Shown: in pieces, positions 40,100 to 49,690 of the stretch | How positions within the stretch are numbered: the first letter of the stretch is position 1 | How the letters are laid out: every line of letters begins with the position of its first letter | Source: Streptomyces kaniharaensis | GTDB taxonomy: Bacteria > Actinomycetota > Actinomycetes > Streptomycetales > Streptomycetaceae | Assembly: GCF_009569385.1 (NCBI RefSeq) | Contig: NZ_WBOF01000001.1 | Span: 2,428,001 to 2,492,000, forward strand | Direction of reading: 5' to 3' | Length of the DNA: 64,000 bases | The notes under the pieces: model-generated | Databases searched by the model: none | Seen by the model: the letters and a program-made list of their open reading frames with translations, nothing else | Told to the model about the DNA's origin: nothing | Program-made: the position numbers and the translations under genes

Positions 40100-41047
40100 T
40101 CAGGCCGTCAGCCGCCCGTCGCCGCCCCCCGCCCCGGCCGAACCGGACGGCCGGCGCAGCATGACCAGCCCGACCATCGCGGTGACCGTCAGCGCGGCCA
40201 TCGGCAGCAGCCGCCACATCCCGCCCGTCTGCTGCCAGATGGCGTTGAGGTTGATGCTCAGCGTCCACGCCAGCGCGGCGAGCCCCGGCACGGCCACCAC
40301 GTACCACCCGCGCAGGGCGGTCAGCGCCATCAGCAGCGGGATGCAGACCATCGCGGCCCGCCACGGCAGGTCCAGGTGGTGCCAGCTGCGGTAGAAGGAG
40401 GTCTCGAGCACCAGGAAGGGACTCAGGGCAGCCGACGCCACCACCATGCCCCGCTGCCACCAGGTCGGCGTCGGCAGCGCGTCGCGCGGCGCGGCCACCA
40501 GCACCAAGGCCCAGAGCAGGAACGGCCCGTCCCACTGGAAGTCGTAGAGGAGCTCCCAGAGGCCGCCGCCGAGGAACTGCCAGGTCGGAGTCGTCACCTG
40601 CAGCAGGAGGTCCGCCACCACCGCGAGGGCCGTCATCCCGGCGAGCAGCCGTGCCGCCGTCCACCGCCCGAGCAGCACGGCACCGGCCGAGAGCACCGCC
40701 GACCCGTTCAACACCCAGAAGGCCAGGAGGATCAGCAGCACCCGCGCGGAATGCGGAGCCTGGTACGCGCTGTAGTCCGCGACCATGGCCACCGCCGCCA
40801 GCCCCGCCACCGCCCCGGCCGCGAGCGGCGAGGTCAGCGCCGCGAGTCGTCCACCCGCCGAGGTGGACGTCAGCCCGGTCCGCAGGCGCAGCCCGTACGC
40901 GCCCAGGTCGAGCAGTTCCCGGGCGGTGGCCAGCCGGCCCGCGTCCGCCGTGGTGTCGGCGAAGACGGCGGCCAGTTCCTCGCCGCGCTCGCGGCGGTAG
41001 CGGCCCGGGTAGAGCGCCAGAGCAGCGCGCAGGGTCAACTGGTTCAT
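40100..41047 (-). CDS. Multi-pass membrane protein paired with PadR regulator
   Basis: A 315-residue protein. Its N-terminus (Leu-Arg-Ala-Ala-Leu-Ala-Leu-Tyr-Pro-Gly-Arg-Tyr-Arg-Arg-Glu-Arg-Gly-Glu-Glu-Leu) is the short cytoplasmic motif common to membrane proteins encoded next to PadR genes. About eight hydrophobic helices follow. The start overlaps the PadR gene stop by 4 nt (ATGA at 41044-41047). Function unknown; probably a target and partner of PadR control. Confidence 0.75.
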   Translation of the reverse strand: MNQLTLRAALALYPGRYRRERGEELAAVFADTTADAGRLATARELLDLGAYGLRLRTGLTSTSAGGRLAALTSPLAAGAVAGLAAVAMVADYSAYQAPHSARVLLILLAFWVLNGSAVLSAGAVLLGRWTAARLLAGMTALAVVADLLLQVTTPTWQFLGGGLWELLYDFQWDGPFLLWALVLVAAPRDALPTPTWWQRGMVVASAALSPFLVLETSFYRSWHHLDLPWRAAMVCIPLLMALTALRGWYVVAVPGLAALAWTLSINLNAIWQQTGGMWRLLPMAALTVTAMVGLVMLRRPSGSAGAGGGDGRLTA

Positions 41048-41397
41048 GCGAAGGCCCCCCTGACCCTCGGACGGACAACAGAAATGGAGAGCCGGCGCTC
41101 GGCCTCGGCGGCCACGGCCCGGAGCCGCTCGGCCTCGGTGGTCAGCGCGCCCCGACCGGCGTCGGTCAGCGCGTAGGTGCGCCGGGCGCGGCCGTCCACG
41201 ATCTCCTCGGAGGCGACCTCGATCAGACCCTGGCCCAGCAGCCGGTCGAGCGCGCCGTAGAGCGTGCCGGTGCGGATCTTGACCCGGCCGCCGGAGATCG
41301 CGGAGACCTCCTGTATCAGCGCGTACCCGTGTCTGGGCGCGTCGGCCAGTGCGGTGAGCAGCAGCAGCGTGGGCTCCTGCATGGAGCGTTCTGTCAT
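41044..41397 (-). CDS. PadR-family transcriptional regulator
   Basis: A 117-residue winged-helix regulator: Thr-Leu-Leu-Leu-Leu-Thr-Ala-Leu-Ala-Asp-Ala-Pro-Arg-His-Gly-Tyr-Ala-Leu, then Arg-Thr-Gly-Thr-Leu-Tyr-Gly-Ala-Leu-Asp-Arg-Leu and Arg-Arg-Thr-Tyr-Ala-Leu-Thr, followed by a dimerisation helix. It is translationally coupled to the downstream membrane-protein gene, the usual PadR arrangement. An AT-rich stretch (about 41400-41430) upstream is the likely promoter and operator. Confidence 0.9.
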   Translation of the reverse strand: MTERSMQEPTLLLLTALADAPRHGYALIQEVSAISGGRVKIRTGTLYGALDRLLGQGLIEVASEEIVDGRARRTYALTDAGRGALTTEAERLRAVAAEAERRLSISVVRPRVRGAFA

Positions 41398-41463
41398 ACG
41401 ACTACATATATCGTTAACCTACTTATAGGTCCAGTGGGTGACGCGCCCGCGAGAATGGCCCGC

Positions 41464-42093
41464 ATGCCGATCACCGAGGACCTGCTCGCCGACTGGACCG
41501 CCCTGCTGCACCGCTGCGGCACCACCGCCGACCCCGAGCCGTACGGGCGGGAGCTGCTGCACCGCTGGGCCGAACCGCAGCGCCGCTACCACACCACCGA
41601 CCACCTGCACGCGGTCCTGCGGCACGTCGACGCCCTCGCCGGGCATGCCGCCGACCCGGACGCCGTCCGGCTGGCCGCCTGGTTCCACGACGCCGTCTAC
41701 CGGCCCGACCGCTCCGAGAACGAGCAGCGCAGCGCCGCCCTGGCCGTCCGGGCGCTCACCGCGGCCGGCCTGCCCGCCGAGCGGGTGGCCGAGGTCGAGC
41801 GGCTGGTGCTGCTCACCGTCACCCACGACCCCGCGCCGGGCGACCGCGACGGCGAGGTGCTGTGCGACGCCGACCTCGCCGTGCTCGGCGGCACCCCCGA
41901 GGCGTACGCGGCCTACACCGCCGCCGTCCGCGAGGAGTACGCCTTCGTCCCCGAGCCGGACTTCCGGGTGGGCCGGGCCGCCGTCCTGCGCCAACTCCTC
42001 GCGCTGCCCGCCCTCTACCGCACCCCCGCCGCCCGCGAGCGCTTCACGGAAGCCGCCCGCGCCAACCTGACGGCCGAACTCGACACGCTCTAG
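41464..42093 (+). CDS. HD-domain metal-dependent hydrolase
   Basis: ATG 41464 gives 209 residues (an in-frame ATG at 41455 is an alternative). Metal-binding motifs are Tyr-His-Thr-Thr-Asp-His-Leu near residue 41, Ala-Ala-Trp-Phe-His-Asp-Ala-Val-Tyr near 73 (HD pair), and Cys-Asp-Ala-Asp-Leu-Ala-Val-Leu-Gly near 136. This is the predicted HD phosphohydrolase type of about 210 residues; substrate unknown. Its TAG stop overlaps the convergent gene's stop in the palindrome CTAG (42090-42093). Confidence 0.85.
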   Translation: MPITEDLLADWTALLHRCGTTADPEPYGRELLHRWAEPQRRYHTTDHLHAVLRHVDALAGHAADPDAVRLAAWFHDAVYRPDRSENEQRSAALAVRALTAAGLPAERVAEVERLVLLTVTHDPAPGDRDGEVLCDADLAVLGGTPEAYAAYTAAVREEYAFVPEPDFRVGRAAVLRQLLALPALYRTPAARERFTEAARANLTAELDTL

Positions 42094-42446
42094 GAGAGCT
42101 TCCCCACCGGCGCGACGACGGCGCCCTCCTTGCCGCACACCCAGTGCGGCTCGGGCCCGAGCTCCGGTTCCACGCTGAGCGCGTGCAGGTCCCCGTCGGC
42201 CGCGCAGGCGGTGCACAGCGGCCAGCGCCCGTACGCCTCCAGCAGGGCGTCCTGGACGTCCTGGGCGACCAGCCCGAGCACGTACTCGGTGCCGTCGGGC
42301 CACTGCTCCAGCCACCACCGGCGGTGCGTGACGGCCTCCTCCACCAGCGACACGACGGCGGCGTCCGCCACGTCCCGCGCGGTGAGGTCGGCCAGGATCA
42401 GCGCCCGGGCGTTGTGCAGGGCGGTCTCGATGTCGTCGGCAGCCAT
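42090..42446 (-). CDS. Hypothetical protein with possible Cys pair, 118 residues
   Basis: A soluble protein with N-terminal helices (Leu-His-Asn-Ala-Arg-Ala-Leu-Ile-Leu-Ala-Asp-Leu ... His-Arg-Arg-Trp-Trp-Leu-Glu-Gln-Trp-Pro-Asp-Gly) and a C-terminal Trp-Pro-Leu-Cys-Thr-Ala-Cys ... His-Trp-Val-Cys-Gly module, a plausible small metal-binding knuckle. No family recognised. It shares a CTAG with the HD gene's stop codon and lies downstream of the groEL terminator. Confidence 0.65.
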   Translation of the reverse strand: MAADDIETALHNARALILADLTARDVADAAVVSLVEEAVTHRRWWLEQWPDGTEYVLGLVAQDVQDALLEAYGRWPLCTACAADGDLHALSVEPELGPEPHWVCGKEGAVVAPVGKLS

Positions 42447-42469
42447 CCGTCCATCTTCTCTCAGAACGC

Positions 42470-42505
42470 CGCGTGGGCGGCCCCCCGAAGGGGACCGCCC
42501 ACGCG
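42470..42505 (-). terminator. groEL terminator hairpin
   Basis: Arms CGCGTGGGCGG (42470-42480) and CCGCCCACGCG (42495-42505) are perfect 11-mers, with an inner CCCC/GGGG stem and a CGAA tetraloop. It lies 35 nt after the groEL stop. Confidence 0.8.
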
Positions 42506-42539
42506 ATCGGGAATCAACCGATCCGATCGGAGATCAGGA

Positions 42540-44462
<1,923 letters not shown>

Positions 44463-44506
44463 TCACCAGCCGTGGGCCGCGCCGAGCTCCTGGAAGCCGA
44501 AGGGGG

Positions 44507-44707
44507 TCAGACCGCGCGGACCATGTCCGCCTGCGGGCCCTTCTGTCCCTGGGAGATCTCGAACTCGACCCGCTGGCCCTCCTCGAGGGTGCGGTAGCCG
44601 TCCATCTGGATCGCGCTGTAGTGGACGAAGACGTCCGCACCACCGTCGACCGCGATGAAGCCGTAGCCCTTCTCCGCGTTGAACCACTTGACGGTGCCCT
44701 GAGCCAT
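44507..44707 (-). CDS. CspA-type cold-shock protein
   Basis: A 66-residue single cold shock domain: Gly-Thr-Val-Lys-Trp-Phe-Asn-Ala-Glu, RNP1 [12 protein letters not shown]2 DVFVHYSAI, and the Glu-Gly-Gln-Arg-Val-Glu-Phe-Glu block. It binds single-stranded nucleic acid as an RNA chaperone. GGGGA lies about 7 nt before the ATG. A non-coding region of over 500 nt upstream is long enough for the structured 5' leader usual for csp genes. Confidence 0.95.
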   Translation of the reverse strand: MAQGTVKWFNAEKGYGFIAVDGGADVFVHYSAIQMDGYRTLEEGQRVEFEISQGQKGPQADMVRAV

Positions 44708-45253
44708 TCCGAACTCCCCTAGTGCTGTGCTGGCCCTTCACGCGCCCGCAGGTCGCGGGAGCGGGTTGGTTTGAAGGCCGGCTCGGGGAACCCCCCCTGA
44801 GCGCAGCCATGCACGCCGCAGTCCTCCGCCGGGCCACCGGACGGGGTCCGGTGAGCGGGTGACTGCGTCGACCGCGGCTGAATGTATCCGGATCGACGCC
44901 CTCTGCAACAGGGTCAGCCGCACGGAATTCCGGGGCCACGTCAAGAGACAGGACGGGTCGAATCGGAAGAATCTCGGCATTTCACGCCGGGCATAGCGGA
45001 CGAATTACCCAAATCCCCCCGGAAATTCTGACATCCGCCTGACAGGATTCCCGGCGCCGGACCGGGCCTGGCCCAAGCGCCGGAAGGCGATCCGGCGGTT
45101 CGCCGCGGGAGGGAGGGGGACCCCTGTTCCCGGCCGAGCGACACTCTACTCCCACTCGACCGAGAAATATTCCCGCCGAAATACGAGCAGCCGCCCACGC
45201 GTACGGAATGCGGAATTCCGCATGCGTGGACGGCCGAATGGACGGCGTGCGGC
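44708..45253. other. Intergenic region between metO-like and cspA-type genes
   Basis: These 546 nt hold the cspA-type promoter and leader (nearer 44708) and the metO 3' structure at 45195-45229. The section 44890-45060 is less GC-rich than its surroundings and is a likely promoter zone. No protein gene with convincing codon bias is seen. Confidence 0.5.
45195..45229 (-). terminator. Palindrome downstream of metO-like gene
   Basis: A perfect 16-bp palindrome ATGCGGAATTCCGCAT (45208-45223) is extended by CCACGC (45195-45200) and GCGTGG (45224-45229) with a 7-nt bulge on one side. It lies 25 nt after the metO stop in the direction of transcription. Confidence 0.5.
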
Positions 45254-45532
45254 TCAGCAGCCGCCGGCCACCGCCGGAATGATCGAGACGCTGGCGCCGT
45301 CCTTGATCTCCGTCGCCAGACCCTCCGCGAAGCGCACGTCGTCGTCGTTCACGTACACGTTGACGAAGCGGCGCAGCCGGCCGGTGTCGTCCAGGATGCG
45401 GGCGGCGATGCCGGCGTGGTTGCGGTCCAGGTCGGCGATGACGTCGCCCAGGGTGGCGCCCTCGGCGGCCACCTCGGCGGCGCCGCCGGTGTAGGTGCGG
45501 AGGATGGTGGGGATGCGGACGTTGGCACTCAT
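45254..45532 (-). CDS. metO: MoaD/ThiS-family sulfur-carrier protein (MetO/CysO-like)
   Basis: A 92-residue ubiquitin-like sulfur carrier: Val-Arg-Ile-Pro-Thr-Ile-Leu-Arg near residue 5, Arg-Arg-Phe-Val-Asn-Val-Tyr-Val-Asn-Asp-Asp-Asp near 53, and C-terminal Pro-Ala-Val-Ala-Gly-Gly-Cys. The Gly-Gly pair is the thiocarboxylation site, but here it is followed by one extra cysteine. The gene lies 32 nt behind the threonine-synthase-like gene in a SAM-riboswitch unit, so it probably donates sulfur for homocysteine synthesis. A CysO role with a CysM partner is the alternative, but no cysM gene is present. GAGGAG precedes the ATG. Confidence 0.8.
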   Translation of the reverse strand: MSANVRIPTILRTYTGGAAEVAAEGATLGDVIADLDRNHAGIAARILDDTGRLRRFVNVYVNDDDVRFAEGLATEIKDGASVSIIPAVAGGC

Positions 45533-45564
45533 GGCGGTGGCTCTCCTCGGCGGGGGTGGGGGGG

Positions 45565-46860
45565 TCAGGCGGACACGAGGCCGGCGTCGCGGAAGGACTC
45601 CAGCGTCGGGCGGATGACGGCGGTCATGCCGGCGTCGGAGACGGCGTCCAGGGTCTTCAGGCCGTCGCCGGTGTTGATCGCGACGGTCTCCTTGGCCGGA
45701 TCCAGTTGTCCGGTCTCGACCAGCTTCTTCAGCACGCCGATGGTCACCCCGCCCGCGGTCTCGGCGAAGATGCCCTCAGTGCGGGCCAGCAGCCCGATCG
45801 CGGCCACCACCTCGGCGTCGGTGACGTCCTCGACCGCGCCGCCGGTGCGCCGCGCGATGTCCAGCACGTACGGGCCGTCCGCCGGGTTGCCGATCGCCAG
45901 CGACTTGGCGATGGTGTCCGGCTTGACCGGCTTGATCACGTCCCGGCCGGCCTTGAACGCGGCCGACACCGGGGAGCAGCCCTCGGCCTGGGCACCGAAG
46001 ATCCGGTACGGCCGGTCCTCGACCAGCCCGAGCCCGATCAGCTCCTGCAGGCCCTTGTCGATCTTCGTCAGCTGCGAGCCCGAGGCGATCGGGATGACGA
46101 TCTGCTCCGGCAGCCGCCAGCCGAGCTGCTCGCAGATCTCGTACGCCAGCGTCTTGGAGCCCTCGCCGTAGTACGGGCGCAGGTTGACGTTGACGAAGCC
46201 CCAGCCCTCGCCGGCCGGGTCGCCGATCAGCTCGGAGCAGAAGCGGTTCACGTCGTCGTAGTTGCCCTCGATGCCGACCAGCTCGCCGCCGTAGACACCG
46301 GCCATCACGACCTTGCCCTGCTCCAGGTCGTGCGGGATGAAGACGCACGAGCGGAACCCGGCCCGCGCCGCCGCCGCGCCCACCGCACCGGCCAGGTTGC
46401 CGGTCGACGAGCAGGACAGCGTCGTGTAGCCGAACGCCCGCGCCGCCTCGATGGCGCAGGCCACCACGCGGTCCTTGAACGAGTGCGTCGGGTTGCCCGA
46501 GTCGTCCTTGACGTGCAGCCGGGCGGTGAAGCCGAGTTCGCGGCCGAGGTTGTCCGCCGTGACCAGCGGAGTCCAGCCGGGATTCAGGTTCGGCTTGGAG
46601 GCGACGTCGGCCGGAACGGGCAGCAGCGGTGCGTAGCGCCAGATCGAGGCCGGACCGGACTCGATCCGCTTGCGCAGTTCCTCGGCGCCCTCGCTGCCGA
46701 AGTCGTACGCGATCTCCAGCGGGCCGAAGCACTCCGGACAGGCGAAGCTCGGACCGAGCGGGAAGCGGGCGCCGCACTCCCGACAGGACAGCGCCGCGGC
46801 GGGGCCGAGGTCGACGGGTGCGGGTACGACGCCAGATGGGGATGTCGCAGTGATAGCCAT
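45565..46860 (-). CDS. metM: Threonine-synthase-like PLP enzyme; probable O-phosphohomoserine-dependent homocysteine synthase (MetM)
   Basis: ATG 46860 with GAGAGG about 10 nt upstream gives 431 residues. A Cys4 zinc-ribbon-like start (C26, C29, C41, C44) precedes a fold-type II PLP domain: Pro-Thr-His-Ser-Phe-Lys-Asp with Schiff-base K129, and the phosphate loop Ser-Ser-Thr-Gly-Asn at 151-155. It would usually be called threonine synthase. The SAM riboswitch in its leader and the sulfur-carrier gene 32 nt downstream match the MetM/MetO route reported in Streptomyces, where O-phosphohomoserine and a thiocarboxylated carrier give homocysteine. Homology alone cannot exclude threonine synthase; the assignment rests on context. 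Confidence 0.75.
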   Translation of the reverse strand: MAITATSPSGVVPAPVDLGPAAALSCRECGARFPLGPSFACPECFGPLEIAYDFGSEGAEELRKRIESGPASIWRYAPLLPVPADVASKPNLNPGWTPLVTADNLGRELGFTARLHVKDDSGNPTHSFKDRVVACAIEAARAFGYTTLSCSSTGNLAGAVGAAAARAGFRSCVFIPHDLEQGKVVMAGVYGGELVGIEGNYDDVNRFCSELIGDPAGEGWGFVNVNLRPYYGEGSKTLAYEICEQLGWRLPEQIVIPIASGSQLTKIDKGLQELIGLGLVEDRPYRIFGAQAEGCSPVSAAFKAGRDVIKPVKPDTIAKSLAIGNPADGPYVLDIARRTGGAVEDVTDAEVVAAIGLLARTEGIFAETAGGVTIGVLKKLVETGQLDPAKETVAINTGDGLKTLDAVSDAGMTAVIRPTLESFRDAGLVSA

Positions 46861-46878
46861 GTGGCGGAGGCCTCTCTC

Positions 46879-47007
46879 CTCATCTTCCCCATGGCGCGGT
46901 CGCGCCACGGGCCGGAATTGGCACCTGTCCCGCCGGGGCCTGAAGACAGCCGCGCGAGAAGGTTGCCGGGACGTCAACGGGCCGTTCCCTCAGTCCCTCT
47001 GGATGAG
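46879..47007 (-). promoter_or_regulatory. SAM-I (S-box) riboswitch
   Basis: In gene direction, P1 is CUCAUC (47007-47002) paired with GAUGAG (46884-46879). Between them lie CAGAGGGACUGAGGGAACGG, the core CCCGGCAACC (46970-46961) and GGUGCCAAUUCC (46925-46914), all in the SAM-I order. The 3' side of P1 runs straight into GAGGAGAGAGG, the ribosome binding region of the metM-like gene 18 nt from its ATG, suggesting translational control. Confidence 0.93.
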
Positions 47008-47156
47008 CTTGTGAAGTTGTGGTGCTGCTCAGCGGCGACCCCGGCGTGCGAAGGTCCGGCCGCTGTACGAAGACTGTATCCGAAGGCGCCAACCCCGAAA
47101 GGGACCGTCCGCCACGCGAGATGGCGCGTCCCACCCACCCCGCCGAGGAGAGTCCC

Positions 47157-48185
47157 GTGCCCGCCGAACCGATCCCCGCACTCCTCCCGCAGGCGGCGTC
47201 CTGGCTGAGCCGCCGCTCGTGGAGCGCCGCGGACCGGCCGGTGCACACCCTGCTGGAGGCCAAGCGCCGCACCGGCCACACCGTCAGCGTGGTCCTGCCC
47301 GCCCTCGACGAGGAGGCCACCGTCGGCGACATCGTCCGGACCGTCCGCCGCGAGCTGATGGAGCGGCTCCCGCTGGTCGACGAACTCGTCGTGGTCGACT
47401 CCGGCTCGTCCGACGCCACCGCCGCCGTCGCCGCCGAGGCCGGCGCCCGGGTGGAGCACCGCGACGCCATCCTGCCCCGGCTGCCCGCCGTGCCCGGCAA
47501 GGGCGAGGTCCTCTGGCGGTCGCTGCTGGTCACCCACGGCGACATCGTCTGCTTCGTCGATGCCGACCTGCGCGAGTTCGACCCCGTCTTCGTCTCCGGC
47601 ATCGTCGGCCCGCTACTCACGGAACCGGACATCCAGCTGGTGAAGGCCATGTACGACCGCCCCCTCGAAACGAACGGCGCGGTCGTCCCGGCCGGCGGCG
47701 GCCGGGTCACCGAGCTGGTCGCCCGCCCGCTGCTCAACCTGCACTGGCCGGAACTCGCCGGTTTCGTCCAGCCCCTCGGCGGCGAGTACGCGGCCCGCCG
47801 CTCGCTCCTCGAACGGCTGCCCTTCCCGACCGGCTACGGCGTCGAACTCGGCCTGCTGGTCGACGCGTTGGAGGCGACCGGGCTGGACGCCCTGGCCCAG
47901 GTGGACGTCGGCGTCCGGCACCACCACCACCAGGACAGCCAGGCCCTCGGCCGGATGGCCGCCACCATCTACCGCACCGCCCTCGAACGCCTCGACCGCA
48001 CCCACCGGCTCAAGGCCTCCGCCGACCTCGTCCGCCCCCTGCTCACCCAGTTCACCCGCGCCCCGGAGACCCTGCCCCGGCCTTCGGCGGGAGGGACCCC
48101 CGTGTTCACCGCCCACACCCACCCGGTGACCGCCGTGGAACGCCCCCCGATCCACACCATCCCGGAGTATGCGACCCGACACTGA
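47157..48185 (+). CDS. gpgS: Glucosyl-3-phosphoglycerate synthase (GT81)
   Basis: GTG 47157 with GAGGAGA 5 nt upstream gives 342 residues, the usual GpgS size. GT-A features are Val-Val-Leu-Pro-Ala-Leu-Asp-Glu-Glu-Ala-Thr-Val near residue 42, Val-Asp-Ser-Gly-Ser-Ser-Asp near 80, Val-Asp-Ala-Asp-Leu near 134 (metal-binding DxD), Leu-Gly-Gly-Glu-Tyr-Ala near 208, and a His4 stretch near 257. The enzyme makes glucosyl-3-phosphoglycerate from a nucleotide glucose and 3-phosphoglycerate, the first step to glucosylglycerate. It precedes otsA by 38 nt, suggesting a compatible-solute locus. Confidence 0.85.
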   Translation: MPAEPIPALLPQAASWLSRRSWSAADRPVHTLLEAKRRTGHTVSVVLPALDEEATVGDIVRTVRRELMERLPLVDELVVVDSGSSDATAAVAAEAGARVEHRDAILPRLPAVPGKGEVLWRSLLVTHGDIVCFVDADLREFDPVFVSGIVGPLLTEPDIQLVKAMYDRPLETNGAVVPAGGGRVTELVARPLLNLHWPELAGFVQPLGGEYAARRSLLERLPFPTGYGVELGLLVDALEATGLDALAQVDVGVRHHHHQDSQALGRMAATIYRTALERLDRTHRLKASADLVRPLLTQFTRAPETLPRPSAGGTPVFTAHTHPVTAVERPPIHTIPEYATRH

Positions 48186-48223
48186 AACGTTTGCCACGCC
48201 GGAGGCCCGGCAACATCCCAAAT

Positions 48224-49690
48224 ATGGGCGATCTCACGACCGAACGTTCGAATCAGACCGGCACCGCCCCCGTCCTGGTGGCCTCCAACCGGGGACCGGT
48301 GTCGTTCAGCACCTCGGACGACGGCACGCTGACCCTCCGCCGTGGCGGCGGCGGCCTGGTCTCCGGCCTCTCCGCGATCGACGACCCGAACGCCGTCTGG
48401 GTCTGCGCCGCCCTCGGCGACGCCGACCGCCGGGCCGCCACGCAGGCCCCCTACGGCCGCCTCGACCTGGCCGGCCACGACGTCGGCGGACAGGCCGTCC
48501 GGATGCTGGACATAGACCCGGAGACCTTCGCCCGCGCCTACAACGGCGTCGCCAACTCGACCCTCTGGTTCGTCCACCACCTGCTCTACGCGACGCCCAC
48601 CGCCCCCGTCTTCGACGCCGGGTTCCGCGCCGAGTGGAGCGCCTACCGCGCCTACAACGCCGCCTTCGCCGACGCCCTCGCCGCCGAGGCCGCCCCCGGG
48701 GCCGCCGTCCTGGTCCAGGACTACCACCTCTCGCTGACCCCGGCCCTGCTCCGGGCCGCCCGCCCCGACCTGCGGATCGGCTACTTCTCGCACACCCCCT
48801 GGGCCCCGCCCGAGTACTTCCGGCTGCTGCCCGACGACGTCGCCGAGGCCGTCCTCACCGGCATCCTGGGCGCCGACCGGGCCGGCTTCCTCACCGAACG
48901 CTGGGCCAGGGCGTTCGCGGCCTGCTGCACGGACCTCCTGGGCGCCACCGTCGACCACTCGGCCCTGACCGTCAGGTACGCCGGCCGCACCACCCACCTG
49001 GGCGTCCACGCCCTCGGCGCCGACGGCGACTTCCTGCGCGAGCGCGCCCACCGCCCCGACGTCGACGAACGCCTCGCCGCCCTCCGCGCGGCCGTCGGCG
49101 ACCGGCGCACCATCGTCCGGGTAGACCGCACCGAGCTGAGCAAGAACATCGTCCGCGGCCTCCAGGCCTACCGGCACCTGCTGCGCACCCGCCCCGAGTG
49201 GCACGACCGGGTGGTGCACATCGCCTTCGCCTACCCGTCCCGTACCGACCTCGCCGAGTACCGCGACTACACCGCCGAGGTGGAACGGCTCGCGCACGAC
49301 ATCAACGCCGAGTTCGCCACGCCCACCTGGCGGCCCCTGATCCTGCACGTCGACGACGACTTCCCGCGCTCCCTCGCCGCCTACCGCCTCGCCGACGTGG
49401 CCCTGGTCAACCCCATCCGGGACGGCATGAACCTGGTCGCCAAGGAGGTCCCGGTGGTCTCCGACCACGGCTGCGCCCTGGTGCTGTCCCGCGAGGCCGG
49501 CGCCTACGACGAACTCGCCGACGACGCGCTGACCGTCAACCCCTACGACGTCATCGCCACCGCCGACGCCCTGCACGCGGGCCTCACCATGCCCGCGGAG
49601 GAACGCACCGAGCGCACCAAGCGCCTCGCGGCGGCGGCCACCGCACTCCCCCCGCAGCAGTGGTTCCTGGACCAGCTCAACGCGCTCTGA
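48224..49690 (+). CDS. otsA: Trehalose-6-phosphate synthase (OtsA, GT20)
   Basis: ATG 48224 gives 488 residues. GT-B features: Val-Ala-Ser-Asn-Arg-Gly-Pro-Val near residue 17, Val-Gln-Asp-Tyr-His-Leu-Ser-Leu near 165, Val-Asp-Arg-Thr-Glu-Leu-Ser-Lys-Asn near 301, and Val-Asn-Pro-Ile-Arg-Asp-Gly-Met-Asn-Leu-Val-Ala-Lys-Glu near 394, the conserved donor-site block. It joins glucose from a nucleotide sugar to glucose 6-phosphate. GGAGG is about 18 nt away, so translation may be weak or coupled to gpgS. The 3' end overlaps convergent otsB by 14 nt. Confidence 0.93.
   Translation: MGDLTTERSNQTGTAPVLVASNRGPVSFSTSDDGTLTLRRGGGGLVSGLSAIDDPNAVWVCAALGDADRRAATQAPYGRLDLAGHDVGGQAVRMLDIDPETFARAYNGVANSTLWFVHHLLYATPTAPVFDAGFRAEWSAYRAYNAAFADALAAEAAPGAAVLVQDYHLSLTPALLRAARPDLRIGYFSHTPWAPPEYFRLLPDDVAEAVLTGILGADRAGFLTERWARAFAACCTDLLGATVDHSALTVRYAGRTTHLGVHALGADGDFLRERAHRPDVDERLAALRAAVGDRRTIVRVDRTELSKNIVRGLQAYRHLLRTRPEWHDRVVHIAFAYPSRTDLAEYRDYTAEVERLAHDINAEFATPTWRPLILHVDDDFPRSLAAYRLADVALVNPIRDGMNLVAKEVPVVSDHGCALVLSREAGAYDELADDALTVNPYDVIATADALHAGLTMPAEERTERTKRLAAAATALPPQQWFLDQLNAL

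Noticed and set aside
45565..46860. Plain threonine synthase (ThrC) for the PLP enzyme
   Set aside because: Possible from homology, but the SAM riboswitch and adjacent sulfur-carrier gene fit MetM better. Kept as the stated alternative.
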